A stretch of 29,634 bases of DNA from a virus (IMGVR_UViG_3300044809_000048:1-29634); one strand, 5' to 3'. Numbered from the stretch's first letter, positions 7,530-15,016 are shown. Notes: generated by a model not told the origin, from the letters alone. Program-made: numbers and translations.

Positions 7530-7633
7530 AAAAGCGGGCACCGGGCACCGAGCCATTAAGGAAGAAAACCGGTGCCCGCTTTTCTTCCAAAGCGGGCCAT
7601 TGCCCCGGTGCCCGCTTTAGGTGCCCGCTTTGG
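7530..7633. repeat. Cluster of five GTGCCCGCTTT repeats at the 3' end of rep
   Basis: Copies are seen at 7530-7542 (inverted), 7571-7583, 7589-7598 (inverted, partial), 7608-7618 and 7620-7632. The first two form a perfect 13-bp inverted repeat. The cluster covers the last codons of the primase-polymerase gene and the gap after it. Repeats of this kind, at the end of rep, are candidate replication-origin iterons; coding repetition (KAGTG twice) is the alternative explanation. Confidence 0.6.
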
Positions 7634-9697
7634 ATTCAGTGCCCACTCCCTCTGCTGGCCGGACGTCCACGAGACCGCGTTGTCGACCACGGACGGTGTC
7701 TCACCGTCCGTGAGCGCCTTCATGATCGGCGTGACGTACTTCTTGTGGGTGTGCACGTCGGACTGCCCGCCCTCGTCGGCAGACCTCGTGGACCGAGCCT
7801 CCAGGGCCGTGCGCAGCTCGGCGTCCGACCACCCGCTCGTGGGGTTCTTCTCCCGGAGCATCTTGGGTGACTCACCGGTCAGGATTTCCAGGATCGCAGC
7901 CCTGGTACGACGCTCCTTGGCGATCGACTCGTCGGCCTCCTGTGCTGCCTCGGTGGCCGCCAACTCGGACAGGCCCGGCGCGCCGGGGTACCAAACGACA
8001 GGGCCCCGGTCGATCTGGAACCGGAACGGCGCAGGCTTCACGGCACCCTTCACCTTCTGCCACGACACCATCGACGTGTCCTTGTCGGCATACACGAGCA
8101 CGTCCGCCTTGCCACGGACCGACGTCGACCCGCGACCCCGCTTCTCGCCGTACGGCGGGTGGTGGAGGAGCAGGCCGAACGCGCCGCGCGCCACGAGCCA
8201 CCTGCGCACCTTCGCAAGCATCTGGCCCATCTCCGGCTTCATCTCGTCCGTCGCGCCGGTCACGTCGATCTGCGTGTCGAACACGACCAGCACCGGCTCG
8301 ATGCCCTCGATGTCGATGTCCCGCTCCAGCCAGGCGACCGTCTTGTCGTCGGTGAAGTTCAGCTCCTCCTCGTCCAACAGGTAGAGGTTGTCGCCGTTGC
8401 AGCCTGCATGCGCACCCAGCCACGAGTTGATATAGGACTCGATGACCGGGCCGCCCTCCATCGCGACGTACACGACCGGGCCGGGCCGGCGGATCCTGTA
8501 GCCCGCCCACTCCGGGAGCCCGTTCGCGATGGACAGAGCCAGGTCGATGCTGATGATCGACTTGCCGGTGTCCTCCGGGGCCGCGAGCTGTCCGAGCCCC
8601 TTCTCGTGGAGGACGCCCTCGACCAGCCACGGGATCGTCGTGTTGCGGACCAGACCGTCGCCCTTGCGGAGCCGCGACGTATGCGGGGTCTCCACGGGCT
8701 CAGGCTGCGGTGGCTCGTCGGTCACAGCGTGCTCCCTGGCCCACTCGTTCAACTGCTCGTTGTGACAGATGCACGGCGGCTGCTGGTCGTCGCGACCGAC
8801 TAGGGCCTGAGCACCCTCGACGATGCGCTGCCACTCGCCGTCGACCGACCGTTCATCGGTGTCGTCTGCCCCTCGCCTGCTGAACAACTGGTGCCGCAGG
8901 ATCCGAAGCGCGTCACCGTGCCCGCTGTGCCCGTTACGAGCTGCTCGGTAGACCTGAGCCACCGCGTCGCGGATCGTGTCATGGCGGCTCGTGCCCCTGT
9001 TCATCGCCTCGATGGCCGACGTCACGGCCTGCTGGACGACGCCACACACCGCGTCTGTGGAGGGAGGAAGTGGACCCATCTCGACCTTGTCTGGCCGCAG
9101 CCCGGCCAGGAAGTCGACCCACGGCCGCGGCAAGCTCGGGAGCGAGTCGAACATCGGCGGGATGTCGGTGATCTCCCCGGTCGACTCATCGAGCCACTGG
9201 TACGGCGCCCCGCCGGCGTCGGGGTTGCGGCTCGGTGACACGAGGGCGTATCTGTGGCAGTGCCGGATCAGCTCGATCCCGGGTGCACCGCCAATCCACT
9301 CCGACGTGTCCACGCCTTCCGGCAGCTGGTAGTGCCTGATCCCCGACACCGAGTCGCCAGTGAGTCGTGCGCTGCTGCGCCACGTCGGTGGTAGCGGTGA
9401 TCCGACCGCTGCCTCCCAGTCGGCCAGCGTCTCGGCACCTGGCTTGCCCGGGTACGCGTCGACGTCGATACCCAGGGCGTTCTCGTTGACGCGGACCGCG
9501 ATGTTGTACGGACCCTGCCCGAAGATCAGTGTCCAGTTGCTGATGTCGCGTTCGTTCACGTTCTGGCCGCGGTGCCCGGTGTAGCCCGCAGGGACCGGAT
9601 CCTTCATGCCCGGTCTGGTGATCGGCAGCGGTTGCCAGCCCTTGGCGTAGTACTCCTTGGCCGCCGTGCCGAACGGCGTGGTGGTCTCGGTCGTCAT
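7556..9697 (-). CDS. Primase-polymerase / AAA ATPase replication protein (element 1)
   Basis: A 713-residue protein; the ATG at 9697 overlaps the stop of the upstream gene (ATGA), and the in-frame extension upstream is the shadow of that gene. Residues 1-200 are a Prim-Pol (AEP) domain with catalytic Asp pair in GIDVD (78, 80) and a His in RHYQLP. Residues about 350-560 are a RepA-like RecA-fold ATPase with Walker A APEDTGKS (373-380) and Walker B VVFDTQ (471-476). The C-terminus (about 590-713) is likely winged-helix, DNA-binding. It would prime and unwind replication of the element. The final 25 residues are encoded by the GTGCCCGCTTT repeats. Confidence 0.9.
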   Translation of the reverse strand: MTTETTTPFGTAAKEYYAKGWQPLPITRPGMKDPVPAGYTGHRGQNVNERDISNWTLIFGQGPYNIAVRVNENALGIDVDAYPGKPGAETLADWEAAVGSPLPPTWRSSARLTGDSVSGIRHYQLPEGVDTSEWIGGAPGIELIRHCHRYALVSPSRNPDAGGAPYQWLDESTGEITDIPPMFDSLPSLPRPWVDFLAGLRPDKVEMGPLPPSTDAVCGVVQQAVTSAIEAMNRGTSRHDTIRDAVAQVYRAARNGHSGHGDALRILRHQLFSRRGADDTDERSVDGEWQRIVEGAQALVGRDDQQPPCICHNEQLNEWAREHAVTDEPPQPEPVETPHTSRLRKGDGLVRNTTIPWLVEGVLHEKGLGQLAAPEDTGKSIISIDLALSIANGLPEWAGYRIRRPGPVVYVAMEGGPVIESYINSWLGAHAGCNGDNLYLLDEEELNFTDDKTVAWLERDIDIEGIEPVLVVFDTQIDVTGATDEMKPEMGQMLAKVRRWLVARGAFGLLLHHPPYGEKRGRGSTSVRGKADVLVYADKDTSMVSWQKVKGAVKPAPFRFQIDRGPVVWYPGAPGLSELAATEAAQEADESIAKERRTRAAILEILTGESPKMLREKNPTSGWSDAELRTALEARSTRSADEGGQSDVHTHKKYVTPIMKALTDGETPSVVDNAVSWTSGQQREWALNPKRAPKAGTGAMARFGRKAGTGFLP

Positions 9698-10137
9698 CGG
9701 GTCACGAGCCAGTGAGCCCGGGCGATCTCCGATGCGACAATCGCGCCGCTGTCGCCGAACTCGACCCACCCCGCCAGCATCGTGCCGCCGCCGTGGTATC
9801 TGCCGAGGCACGAACACACGCACTCCGCGCCCTTCGCCTGCTGGCATTTGACGTGGCAGCGCTCGGTCGTGAGGTGGTCGGTCCAGACCTCGCATTCGCC
9901 GAACCGGTCGGCTGCCGCTTGAGCGAGCAGGTGCAGGTGCCGGCGGGCAACGAGCCACCTGCCACCAGACCAGGTCGGTCGCGCCCCGAGCGTGTCCTTG
10001 AGCCACTGCCGGTTCGCAGGGCGGTACGGCGTCCAGAGCTCCAGCCGCCCCTTCAGGGGACGCCAGATCCTCGCGCGCTCGATCATGGGGTCATCATCCA
10101 GCGGACGACGACATACGACGTGGTCATCGTGCGTCAC
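9694..10137 (-). CDS. Cys-rich hypothetical protein upstream of primase-polymerase
   Basis: A 147-residue protein (ATG at 10137; an alternative ATG at 10086 would remove 17 residues). The middle has a WRPLKGRLELWTPYRPANR segment and a Cys/His cluster near 94-116 (RCHVKC, ECVCSCLG, then YHGGG) that should bind zinc. The stop overlaps the rep start by 4 nt and the start overlaps the HTH gene by 14 nt. Proteins of this kind are commonly adjacent to rep in actinobacterial integrative elements. Exact function is unknown. Confidence 0.65.
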   Translation of the reverse strand: MTHDDHVVCRRPLDDDPMIERARIWRPLKGRLELWTPYRPANRQWLKDTLGARPTWSGGRWLVARRHLHLLAQAAADRFGECEVWTDHLTTERCHVKCQQAKGAECVCSCLGRYHGGGTMLAGWVEFGDSGAIVASEIARAHWLVTR

Positions 10138-10303
10138 CCAACAGGTGCTGGACCTCGGACAGCAGGATGCGCCGGCTGCGTCGGATCTGGACGAAGGGCA
10201 GTTGGCCGTCAGCCATCATGCGCTTGACGGTGCTGCCGGAGACCTTCAGGATCTCGGCGACCTCGTCCGGGGTGAGGACGGTGTCCTCCAGGGTGTTGTT
10301 CAT
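10124..10303 (-). CDS. Excisionase-like MerR-type helix-turn-helix protein
   Basis: A 59-residue protein from MNNTLEDTVLTPDEVAEIL, with GAGAGGT upstream; the longer in-frame form lacks a ribosome site. It is almost entirely one HTH_17 domain: LTPDEVAEILKVSGSTVKRM, then GQLPFVQIRRSRRILLSEVQHLL. This is the typical actinobacterial Xis/AlpA-like protein. It likely controls excision or represses/activates the element operon. It is the first gene of the minus-strand set. No partner integrase lies within the window. Confidence 0.85.
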   Translation of the reverse strand: MNNTLEDTVLTPDEVAEILKVSGSTVKRMMADGQLPFVQIRRSRRILLSEVQHLLGDAR

Positions 10304-10483
10304 CGGGTACCTCTCACAGCGAAACGGATCGGTCGTCTTGCGTCGTTTCGCCGGGGTCATCCGACTTGGTTGAAACCCTATACCGATCTCGAAAGGTCAA
10401 CGGCCGCTCGCCGCCTGAGAACTGCTCAAGTCGCCGTCACTGACCCCTGTGCTTCTCGGGCTCGTCCCGATCCAATCGGCCAC
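10304..10483. promoter_or_regulatory. Divergent control region between the excisionase-like and WhiB-like genes
   Basis: The gap holds an 8-bp inverted repeat, GCGAAACG at 10319-10326 and CGTTTCGC at 10344-10351, close to the excisionase-like start. On the minus strand there is also a promoter-like TTGACC (10396-10401) and TATAGG pair, with only 12 bp between them, shorter than usual. The dyad is a candidate operator for the HTH protein. Spacing makes the promoter call weak. Confidence 0.35.
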
Positions 10484-10873
10484 ATGCTGCCTCCCGACCT
10501 GACCGCCGCGATCTGCGCTCAACCCGCCCAGGACCAATCGAACTGGCACAGCCGCAACAAGCGCCGACGTGCCTGGGCGAAGGGCAGGTGCACTCTCTGT
10601 CCGTGCCTCGCCGCCTGCCGGGCGTACGCGCTCTCGGGGTACCCGCTCGAACCGGGCGTCCCGGTGATCCTGGCCGCGATGAACGAGAAGGAGATCCGCG
10701 CGGCTCGAGGCGAGACACCCGTCGTCCGGCCCTACTCCCCCAAAGCGCCGGCTCGGGCAGCTACGGGCCGCGCACACCCGGGGCTACCACGAGGGCAAAG
10801 CCGCACCCGCAGTGCCCGAGCTGTCGAAGGTGAACGGCCGGATCGTCGCGACCGACGGCGGCCAGGGCTATGA
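10484..10873 (+). CDS. WhiB-family iron-sulfur regulator, C-terminus apparently frameshifted
   Basis: A 129-residue product as read. The four Wbl cysteines are present with canonical spacing: Cys in TAAICAQ, then after 24 residues CTLCPCLAAC (C-x2-C-x5-C). Such proteins bind a [4Fe-4S] cluster and act with sigma factor; phage and element copies often modulate host genes. The typical G[VI]WGG motif is not seen. The start MLPPDLTAAIC lacks a clear ribosome site and could be leaderless. After the CCCCC run at 10737-10741 the frame becomes an Arg/Pro-rich tail, while the +1 frame carries a better-looking tail to 10967. Confidence 0.7.
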   Translation: MLPPDLTAAICAQPAQDQSNWHSRNKRRRAWAKGRCTLCPCLAACRAYALSGYPLEPGVPVILAAMNEKEIRAARGETPVVRPYSPKAPARAATGRAHPGLPRGQSRTRSARAVEGERPDRRDRRRPGL

Positions 10874-10967
10874 GAACGAGGCGGATGGCCGCAAGATGGC
10901 GGACCGGATCATCTCGGGCGAGTTCAAGGACGCGGAGAAAAAGATCAAGCGACCCGAGAAAAAGTAG
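10743..10967 (+). other. Displaced C-terminal segment of the WhiB-like gene (+1 frame)
   Basis: This frame reads KRRLGQLRAAHTRGYHEGK and continues with an ordinary hydrophilic tail (VPELSKVNGRIVATDGG, then DAEKKIKRPEKK and stop). It has no good start of its own. Removing one C from the CCCCC run joins it to the WhiB-like gene as a 160-residue protein. It could be a mutation, a sequencing error or programmed frameshifting. Confidence 0.5.
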
Positions 10968-11081
10968 CTCCTAGACGGGTCCTGAGAACCACGGAGCGAC
11001 CGAACCGCTGCTCGACGCCTCCATCTCATTGCCCGTGTCGCTGGTGAATTTCGGACTGAATGGGGACTTGCCAACGATCCG

Positions 11082-11111
11082 CTGACAAGGTCGACGCGTT
11101 AGTGCTAGTTT
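11082..11111 (+). promoter_or_regulatory. Promoter-like hexamers upstream of the secreted-protein gene
   Basis: CTGACA at 11082-11087 and TAGTTT at 11106-11111 are 18 bp apart, 28 nt before the GTG start. A short dyad, AGTTTC and GAAACT (11107-11121), overlaps the -10. This is judged by eye. Confidence 0.35.
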
Positions 11112-11139
11112 CGGAGAAACTGCGTTGGAAAGGAACATC

Positions 11140-11886
11140 GTGAAGGTTCGCCTCGCGGCAGTATGCTTGGGGTCTGCGGTACTGCTGGTGTTCCCGGCCC
11201 ACGCCGAAGGCGCCTCGGGTCACCCCTCCCTCTCGGCCACTGCCTCTGTCTCCCCGCCGGCTGACGATGCCCCCGACGCAGATGCATTCGACAGCTCTGT
11301 GACCATTACCTTCGACCAACCCGTGTCGAGCGCCAAAGCCACGCGAGCGATTGGCGACGGGATCGGCGACCAGGCACTAAAGGGGCTCGGGCAGCCAAGA
11401 TTCCACCTTAAGCACGGCCATTTGTCGGTTATGTTCGGAAGTACGGTCCGCCCGTTATCCCGGGCCGTCTCGGGCACGGGCGCGGGGGCAGCGGCCGCAG
11501 ACTCAACCAACTACTACCCGATTTATTGCAACAGGTCGTATAAGTTTCCAGCTGAGAACGGCGATGGCACGATGAGTTGGCAGCGAGAGTGCGGGGTCCT
11601 GACCGCCCCCTGGGGCTTTAATGTCGCCCCCGCACTTGACGCGATTTGCGTGAACCCAATGTATGAAGTTGGCATGACCTGGCATCTGAACGGTTTCGTT
11701 ATGCCGCGCAATGCGGCGCACACCGTTGGCTGTGGATACATTATCCACGGGTCTCTTACCCCTGTGGGCGCTGGCGACAACGTCGACTACTGGGATACGA
11801 TCACTTTCGAACATAACCTGGATGGGGGCGGAACGGTCACCATCTTTAACAATGGACATTTGGCTTTCAAGAACTCTGGCACGTAA
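11140..11886 (+). CDS. Secreted protein of unknown function
   Basis: A 248-residue protein with GTG start and Shine-Dalgarno GGAAAGGA. The N-terminus MKVRLAAVCLGSAVLLVFPA followed by HAEG is a standard Sec signal peptide with probable cleavage after AHA. The mature part has a Ser/Thr/Pro/Ala-rich stretch, then a C-terminal domain from about 125 with four Cys (in YCNR, ECGV, ICVN, VGCGY), allowing two disulfides. The C-terminal WDTITFEHNLDGGGTVTIF looks beta-rich. No family is recognised. Base composition is clearly less GC-rich than neighbours, suggesting separate acquisition. The following small gene starts 11 nt after its stop. Confidence 0.75.
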   Translation: MKVRLAAVCLGSAVLLVFPAHAEGASGHPSLSATASVSPPADDAPDADAFDSSVTITFDQPVSSAKATRAIGDGIGDQALKGLGQPRFHLKHGHLSVMFGSTVRPLSRAVSGTGAGAAAADSTNYYPIYCNRSYKFPAENGDGTMSWQRECGVLTAPWGFNVAPALDAICVNPMYEVGMTWHLNGFVMPRNAAHTVGCGYIIHGSLTPVGAGDNVDYWDTITFEHNLDGGGTVTIFNNGHLAFKNSGT

Positions 11887-11897
11887 GGGCTCCTGGC

Positions 11898-12185
11898 GTG
11901 ATTAGCCCACTGACCGCTATTGAGAAGATCGCGGTTCCGATCATCTCATCGCTCATTAGTGACGGTGAGTGGGATCGTCTGGAATTCGCCATCCTCCCAC
12001 TCGCAAGCGGCAATAGACGCGGGCTCACGCTACGACTTACGTGTGGGCCTGATCTATTCGAATTCTTCGTCATAGACCCGCAAGCCGACATTGAAGAGAC
12101 CGAAGCGCGTCTTAGCGCGCGGCTAAGGTCGGACCTGCAGGATTTTGTATCGCAGAGCAGCTTTGGCTGGGGAGAACAACGCTGA
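11898..12185 (+). CDS. Small cytoplasmic hypothetical protein, partner of the secreted protein
   Basis: A 95-residue protein with GTG start and AAGGG upstream, 11 nt after the secreted-protein stop, so in the same operon. It has no signal peptide; it is acidic with alternating strands and helices (WDRLEFAILPLA, LTLRLTCGPDLFEFFVID, then an acidic helix IEETEARLSARLRSDL). No family is recognised. A small acidic cytoplasmic partner of a secreted protein is the pattern of an immunity protein, but that is inference from layout alone. Confidence 0.65.
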   Translation: MISPLTAIEKIAVPIISSLISDGEWDRLEFAILPLASGNRRGLTLRLTCGPDLFEFFVIDPQADIEETEARLSARLRSDLQDFVSQSSFGWGEQR

Positions 12186-12236
12186 CTGCTGCGCGATCAG
12201 TGCCCTCTGTGTCGTGTTTCTTCTGAAACATCTACG

Positions 12237-12545
12237 TTCGTCGATGCCATGCTCCCCGAGGGCCACCGCCTCCACGTCGTCCTCGAGGGCATCAGCCGTG
12301 GCTGGTCCGCGGTCAACATCCGCAAGTTCGTGCTCACCGCGGCCCGTCTGCACGACCTGGTCGAGCTGCGGACGTTGACGCCGGCGGCGGCCGCCTTCCT
12401 CGAGGCATCGGTCCGGGCCGGCCTCAACATCCTGGTGGCCGGCGCGACCCAGGCGGGCAAGACCACCCTGCTCAACTGCCTGGCTGCCGCGATCCCGGGC
12501 GGCGACCGGGTGATCAGCGCGGAGGAGGTGTTCGAGCTGCGCTTC
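12237..12545 (+). pseudogene. Fragment of a CpaF/TadA-type secretion ATPase
   Basis: About 103 codons of a pilus/type II-IV secretion ATPase survive: FVDAMLPEGHRLHVVLEGIS, then NIRKFVL, the Walker A GATQAGKTTLLN, and RVISAEEVFELRFAHP. In an intact protein of about 400 residues this corresponds to the segment around the P-loop; the N-terminal domain and everything after the Asp/His boxes are missing. The frame then runs into unrelated Arg-rich sequence. Neither end has normal gene context, so this is a relic, probably left by insertion or recombination at this spot. Confidence 0.85.
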
Positions 12546-12570
12546 GCGCATCCGAAACTTCTTGGGGGCA

Positions 12571-12687
12571 ATGCAGTTCACCGAAACGCAGCCCGAACGC
12601 GCCTTCCAGTTGATGCTCGAAACGCTCGGCGACCCTCACGCGCCGTGGCGGGCTGAACGAATTGAGCCAATGGAGGGGCCACGCTAG
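12571..12687 (+). other. 38-residue ORF after the CpaF relic, possible gene remnant
   Basis: It reads MQFTETQPERAFQLMLETLG and ends in IEPMEGPR. Composition looks protein-like, but there is no ribosome site and it begins where the CpaF similarity ends. The TAG overlaps the convergent stop of the next gene (12684-12686). It could be the C-terminal stub of another chromosomal gene. Confidence 0.25.
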
Positions 12688-13838
12688 GCGAGTCCACTTG
12701 GGGTGTCGTCAAAACCCTCGATGATGTGGAAGTCGTCCACCTCGGTGAACCGCAGAGCCCGACCGGGGTCGCGAAGCAGCGTCCCGCTCACGGAGACCGT
12801 GCGTCTGTCGATGTTCGCCTCCCCGGCGGCGTGATATTCGGCGTCGTTGAGGTCGAGCCACACATTGCGGGCTTTGTCGTTGTCAAGCACCCGCAGCGTG
12901 ACACGGCCGACCTCGTCGGTCTCGCCTCTCTCGACTCGCTTCACGTAGCCGACGAGTGTCTGCCTTCCGATCACCGTTTCGCCCTTGAGGATGTCTGCCA
13001 CTCGACGCACACGCGCGGCGACTGCGCTGTCCAACTCGACGTGATCGGCTTCCCTAGCACGAGACACCGGCAGCCGCTCCGCCCACGAGAACGAGACATC
13101 GAGTCTGGCGACGCTGTCGGTCTCAAGTGTGCTAGCGACCGCATCACAGAGTTCTGACGAGACGCCCAAGCCGACGCTCTCGGTGATCTGACTCCCGGAC
13201 ATCTTGGAGGTCGGACTCGTGAGGTCGCGGAGAGCCGTGAGCCCTTGGCGCAGCCGGAGCATCGCCGAACGGGCGAACGGCTGATAGGCCACATCCTCGA
13301 AGAGGATTGCGTCCTCCTCGTCGTCAGGCTCAAGGATCGGCACCCGGCTGATGACCGGCACGATGTAACTGCCGCGCCGGGTTTGGCCCATCCGCACGTT
13401 TCGTGCGTGGTCCCGAGCCGCCTCGGGCAGGCTGTGGCCGTAGTAACTGCGCGGCTGCAGAGTCGAGTTGGCCGACGCTTGCAGCAAGCGACGGACGGAC
13501 TCGATGAAGACCGCCGCGTCACCGAGCGGGATTGAGTCGTCAATGCTCCCGTCTCCGGCAGCGCGGAACTCCGCGATGTCGGAGCCAGCCTTCGTGACCG
13601 CCAGCACGATGCCCTCGGGGTCCGTGTCCAGAGCCTCGGAGAGTCCGTCGAGCATCTCAACCCACCGCAGGTCGAAGTCGGCCGACGCACGAAGCAGAGG
13701 GACAACCACGGCGTAGCGGTCGTTCCCCCATCGTGACGCGACGTCGCCGAGGCGTCCGATCTGAGACCAGCCCTGTGTGGCGAGCCACTGGGCTACGTCG
13801 GAGGGAGCTACCGAGACTGACACCTGCTCCTGCGTCAC
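12684..13838 (-). CDS. Hypothetical protein coupled to the DUF4365-like nuclease
   Basis: A 384-residue protein; the GTG at 13838 overlaps the stop of the upstream gene (GTGA), and the longer in-frame extension is a shadow of that gene. The first 60 residues (VAQWLATQGW, then WGNDRYAVVVPLL) look like an alpha/beta unit. The middle is helical with SLPEAARDHARNVRMGQTRRGSYIVPVIS. The last 100 residues (VIGRQTLVGYVKRVERG, VTLRVLDNDKARNVWLDL, TVSVSGTLLRDPG) are beta-rich and resemble an OB-like fold. No catalytic motif is visible. Coupling to a nuclease beside a restriction locus suggests a defence role. Confidence 0.75.
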   Translation of the reverse strand: MTQEQVSVSVAPSDVAQWLATQGWSQIGRLGDVASRWGNDRYAVVVPLLRASADFDLRWVEMLDGLSEALDTDPEGIVLAVTKAGSDIAEFRAAGDGSIDDSIPLGDAAVFIESVRRLLQASANSTLQPRSYYGHSLPEAARDHARNVRMGQTRRGSYIVPVISRVPILEPDDEEDAILFEDVAYQPFARSAMLRLRQGLTALRDLTSPTSKMSGSQITESVGLGVSSELCDAVASTLETDSVARLDVSFSWAERLPVSRAREADHVELDSAVAARVRRVADILKGETVIGRQTLVGYVKRVERGETDEVGRVTLRVLDNDKARNVWLDLNDAEYHAAGEANIDRRTVSVSGTLLRDPGRALRFTEVDDFHIIEGFDDTPSGLA

Positions 13839-14317
13839 GACGCCCACCTGGCCGCGGACTCCGCCATGAGAGCTTTCATACCGCTCATCGTGAGCAGGTT
13901 CGCCTTCGGAACCGCGAGCCGCACCGTCGCGGTGTTTGGGACAGGCGGCTGGCCGTGGAGACTCAAGTAGTACGCCGTCCACTTGAGGCGCGTCCCGCCC
14001 TCGTCGAACGCGAGCCACTCATCACAGTCGCCATCCACAACGATGAGCGCGAGCACGCCGAGACCGGTCCTTTGGCTCTGCCTGAGTAAGTCGTAGGTCC
14101 GCACGTCGAGGTCAAAGACCAAGTGGTCGCCCTTGTCGTCAGGCTTGGCCGTCGACTTCAACTGGAAGTCGATCGAGTGGTGGTCCCCGCGCACAGTCAT
14201 GTCCACGCCGTGCACGTCGTCGGAGAGGATTGTGTAGGTGAAGTCGGCGGCGGCAGCAGCAGCCACAACCCACGCACGGCTGTACCGCTCCATCTGCTGT
14301 TCCCGAGTGCCCCCCAC
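13835..14317 (-). CDS. DUF4365-like predicted nuclease
   Basis: A 160-residue protein opening with MGGTREQQMERYSRAWVVAA, the helical start typical of DUF4365. The nuclease-like core is HGVDMTVRG (Asp 39), then IDFQLKST (Gln 52 and Lys 54), matching the D-(x)n-QxK form of the PD-(D/E)xK fold. LGVLALIVVDGDCDEWL and the following strands complete the domain. An alternative start at 14293 is possible. It is first in a two-gene operon with the 384-residue protein. DUF4365 proteins are frequent in defence islands; the substrate here is unknown. Confidence 0.75.
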   Translation of the reverse strand: MGGTREQQMERYSRAWVVAAAAAADFTYTILSDDVHGVDMTVRGDHHSIDFQLKSTAKPDDKGDHLVFDLDVRTYDLLRQSQRTGLGVLALIVVDGDCDEWLAFDEGGTRLKWTAYYLSLHGQPPVPNTATVRLAVPKANLLTMSGMKALMAESAARWAS

Positions 14318-14449
14318 AAGCCCCAGACTCTAGCCGCGCGAGACCGTTCGAGCGCCAGAACTGGCCGAAGTCTCCCCATGCCCGGCGACGCTAGGGCGGG
14401 TCGCCGACAGAGGCCCCGCACTGTCGGAGATGCGGCGTAGTCTCGGCGC

Positions 14450-15016
14450 ATGCGCGAGGAGTTTGCCAAGCAGTGGGCAGACTTGCACGCCAAGGGCGAG
14501 GCCGAACACGAACGACTCAGGTCGCGGTTGGGCGACCTGAGCGAGGCGCACGACGCTGCCCAAGAGCAGCGCATGGCTGAGTGGCAGCAACTTCGCGACG
14601 AGACGGACGCGCTTGTTCGAGAGAACGAGCGTGCCGAGGATGATGCGGCAGAGCGGGACGCTCATGAGGAACCCGAGCGCCGACTCGGCTCTGGGGTCGT
14701 CGCACAGGTGAAGATGGAAGGCGTCAAGACGACTCGCCACATGGTTCAAGCCCTCTACGGCGTCGCCTCGTTGGAGGACAAGAGACCTGTCTTCTTTTCG
14801 CTTGCTGGCTACACCCGACAAGCCATCGACTGGGCTGAGTCAGCGGGTGTTGCATGCTTTGAGTTCACGTTCGACGGCGGTGTCGAGGCCAGGACGGGTC
14901 ATGCGCGAGACCTGCGGCCAACGAACCCGCTACGCACCATCGATGATGTCGAGGGGTGGCAGGCTGTCGACGACCCTGTTCGTCTCGACCGAGACGGTCA
15001 CGATCCGGGCGAGTAG
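14450..15016 (+). CDS. Mrr-like nuclease-fold protein with coiled-coil N-terminus
   Basis: A 188-residue protein. Residues 1-75 are almost all charged (Glu/Arg/Ala) and should form a long helix or coiled coil. From 80 on, VVAQVKMEGVKTTRHMVQALYG then PVFFSLAGYTRQAIDWAESAGVACFEF matches the C-terminal half of Mrr-type endonuclease domains, with QVK (86-88) as the QxK motif. The Gly-x-Asp strand that normally precedes it is not recognisable, so it may be inactive or regulatory. Its last 87 bp overlap, antisense, the 3' end of the Type ISP gene. No clear ribosome site precedes the ATG. Confidence 0.6.
   Translation: MREEFAKQWADLHAKGEAEHERLRSRLGDLSEAHDAAQEQRMAEWQQLRDETDALVRENERAEDDAAERDAHEEPERRLGSGVVAQVKMEGVKTTRHMVQALYGVASLEDKRPVFFSLAGYTRQAIDWAESAGVACFEFTFDGGVEARTGHARDLRPTNPLRTIDDVEGWQAVDDPVRLDRDGHDPGE

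Noticed and set aside
9698-10006. N-terminal extension of the primase-polymerase frame
   Set aside because: It overlaps the Cys-rich gene in another frame; the ATGA-coupled ATG at 9697 is the natural start.
13839-14018. 60-residue extension of the 384-residue protein
   Set aside because: It lies wholly within the DUF4365-like gene in another frame; GTGA coupling marks the start at 13838.
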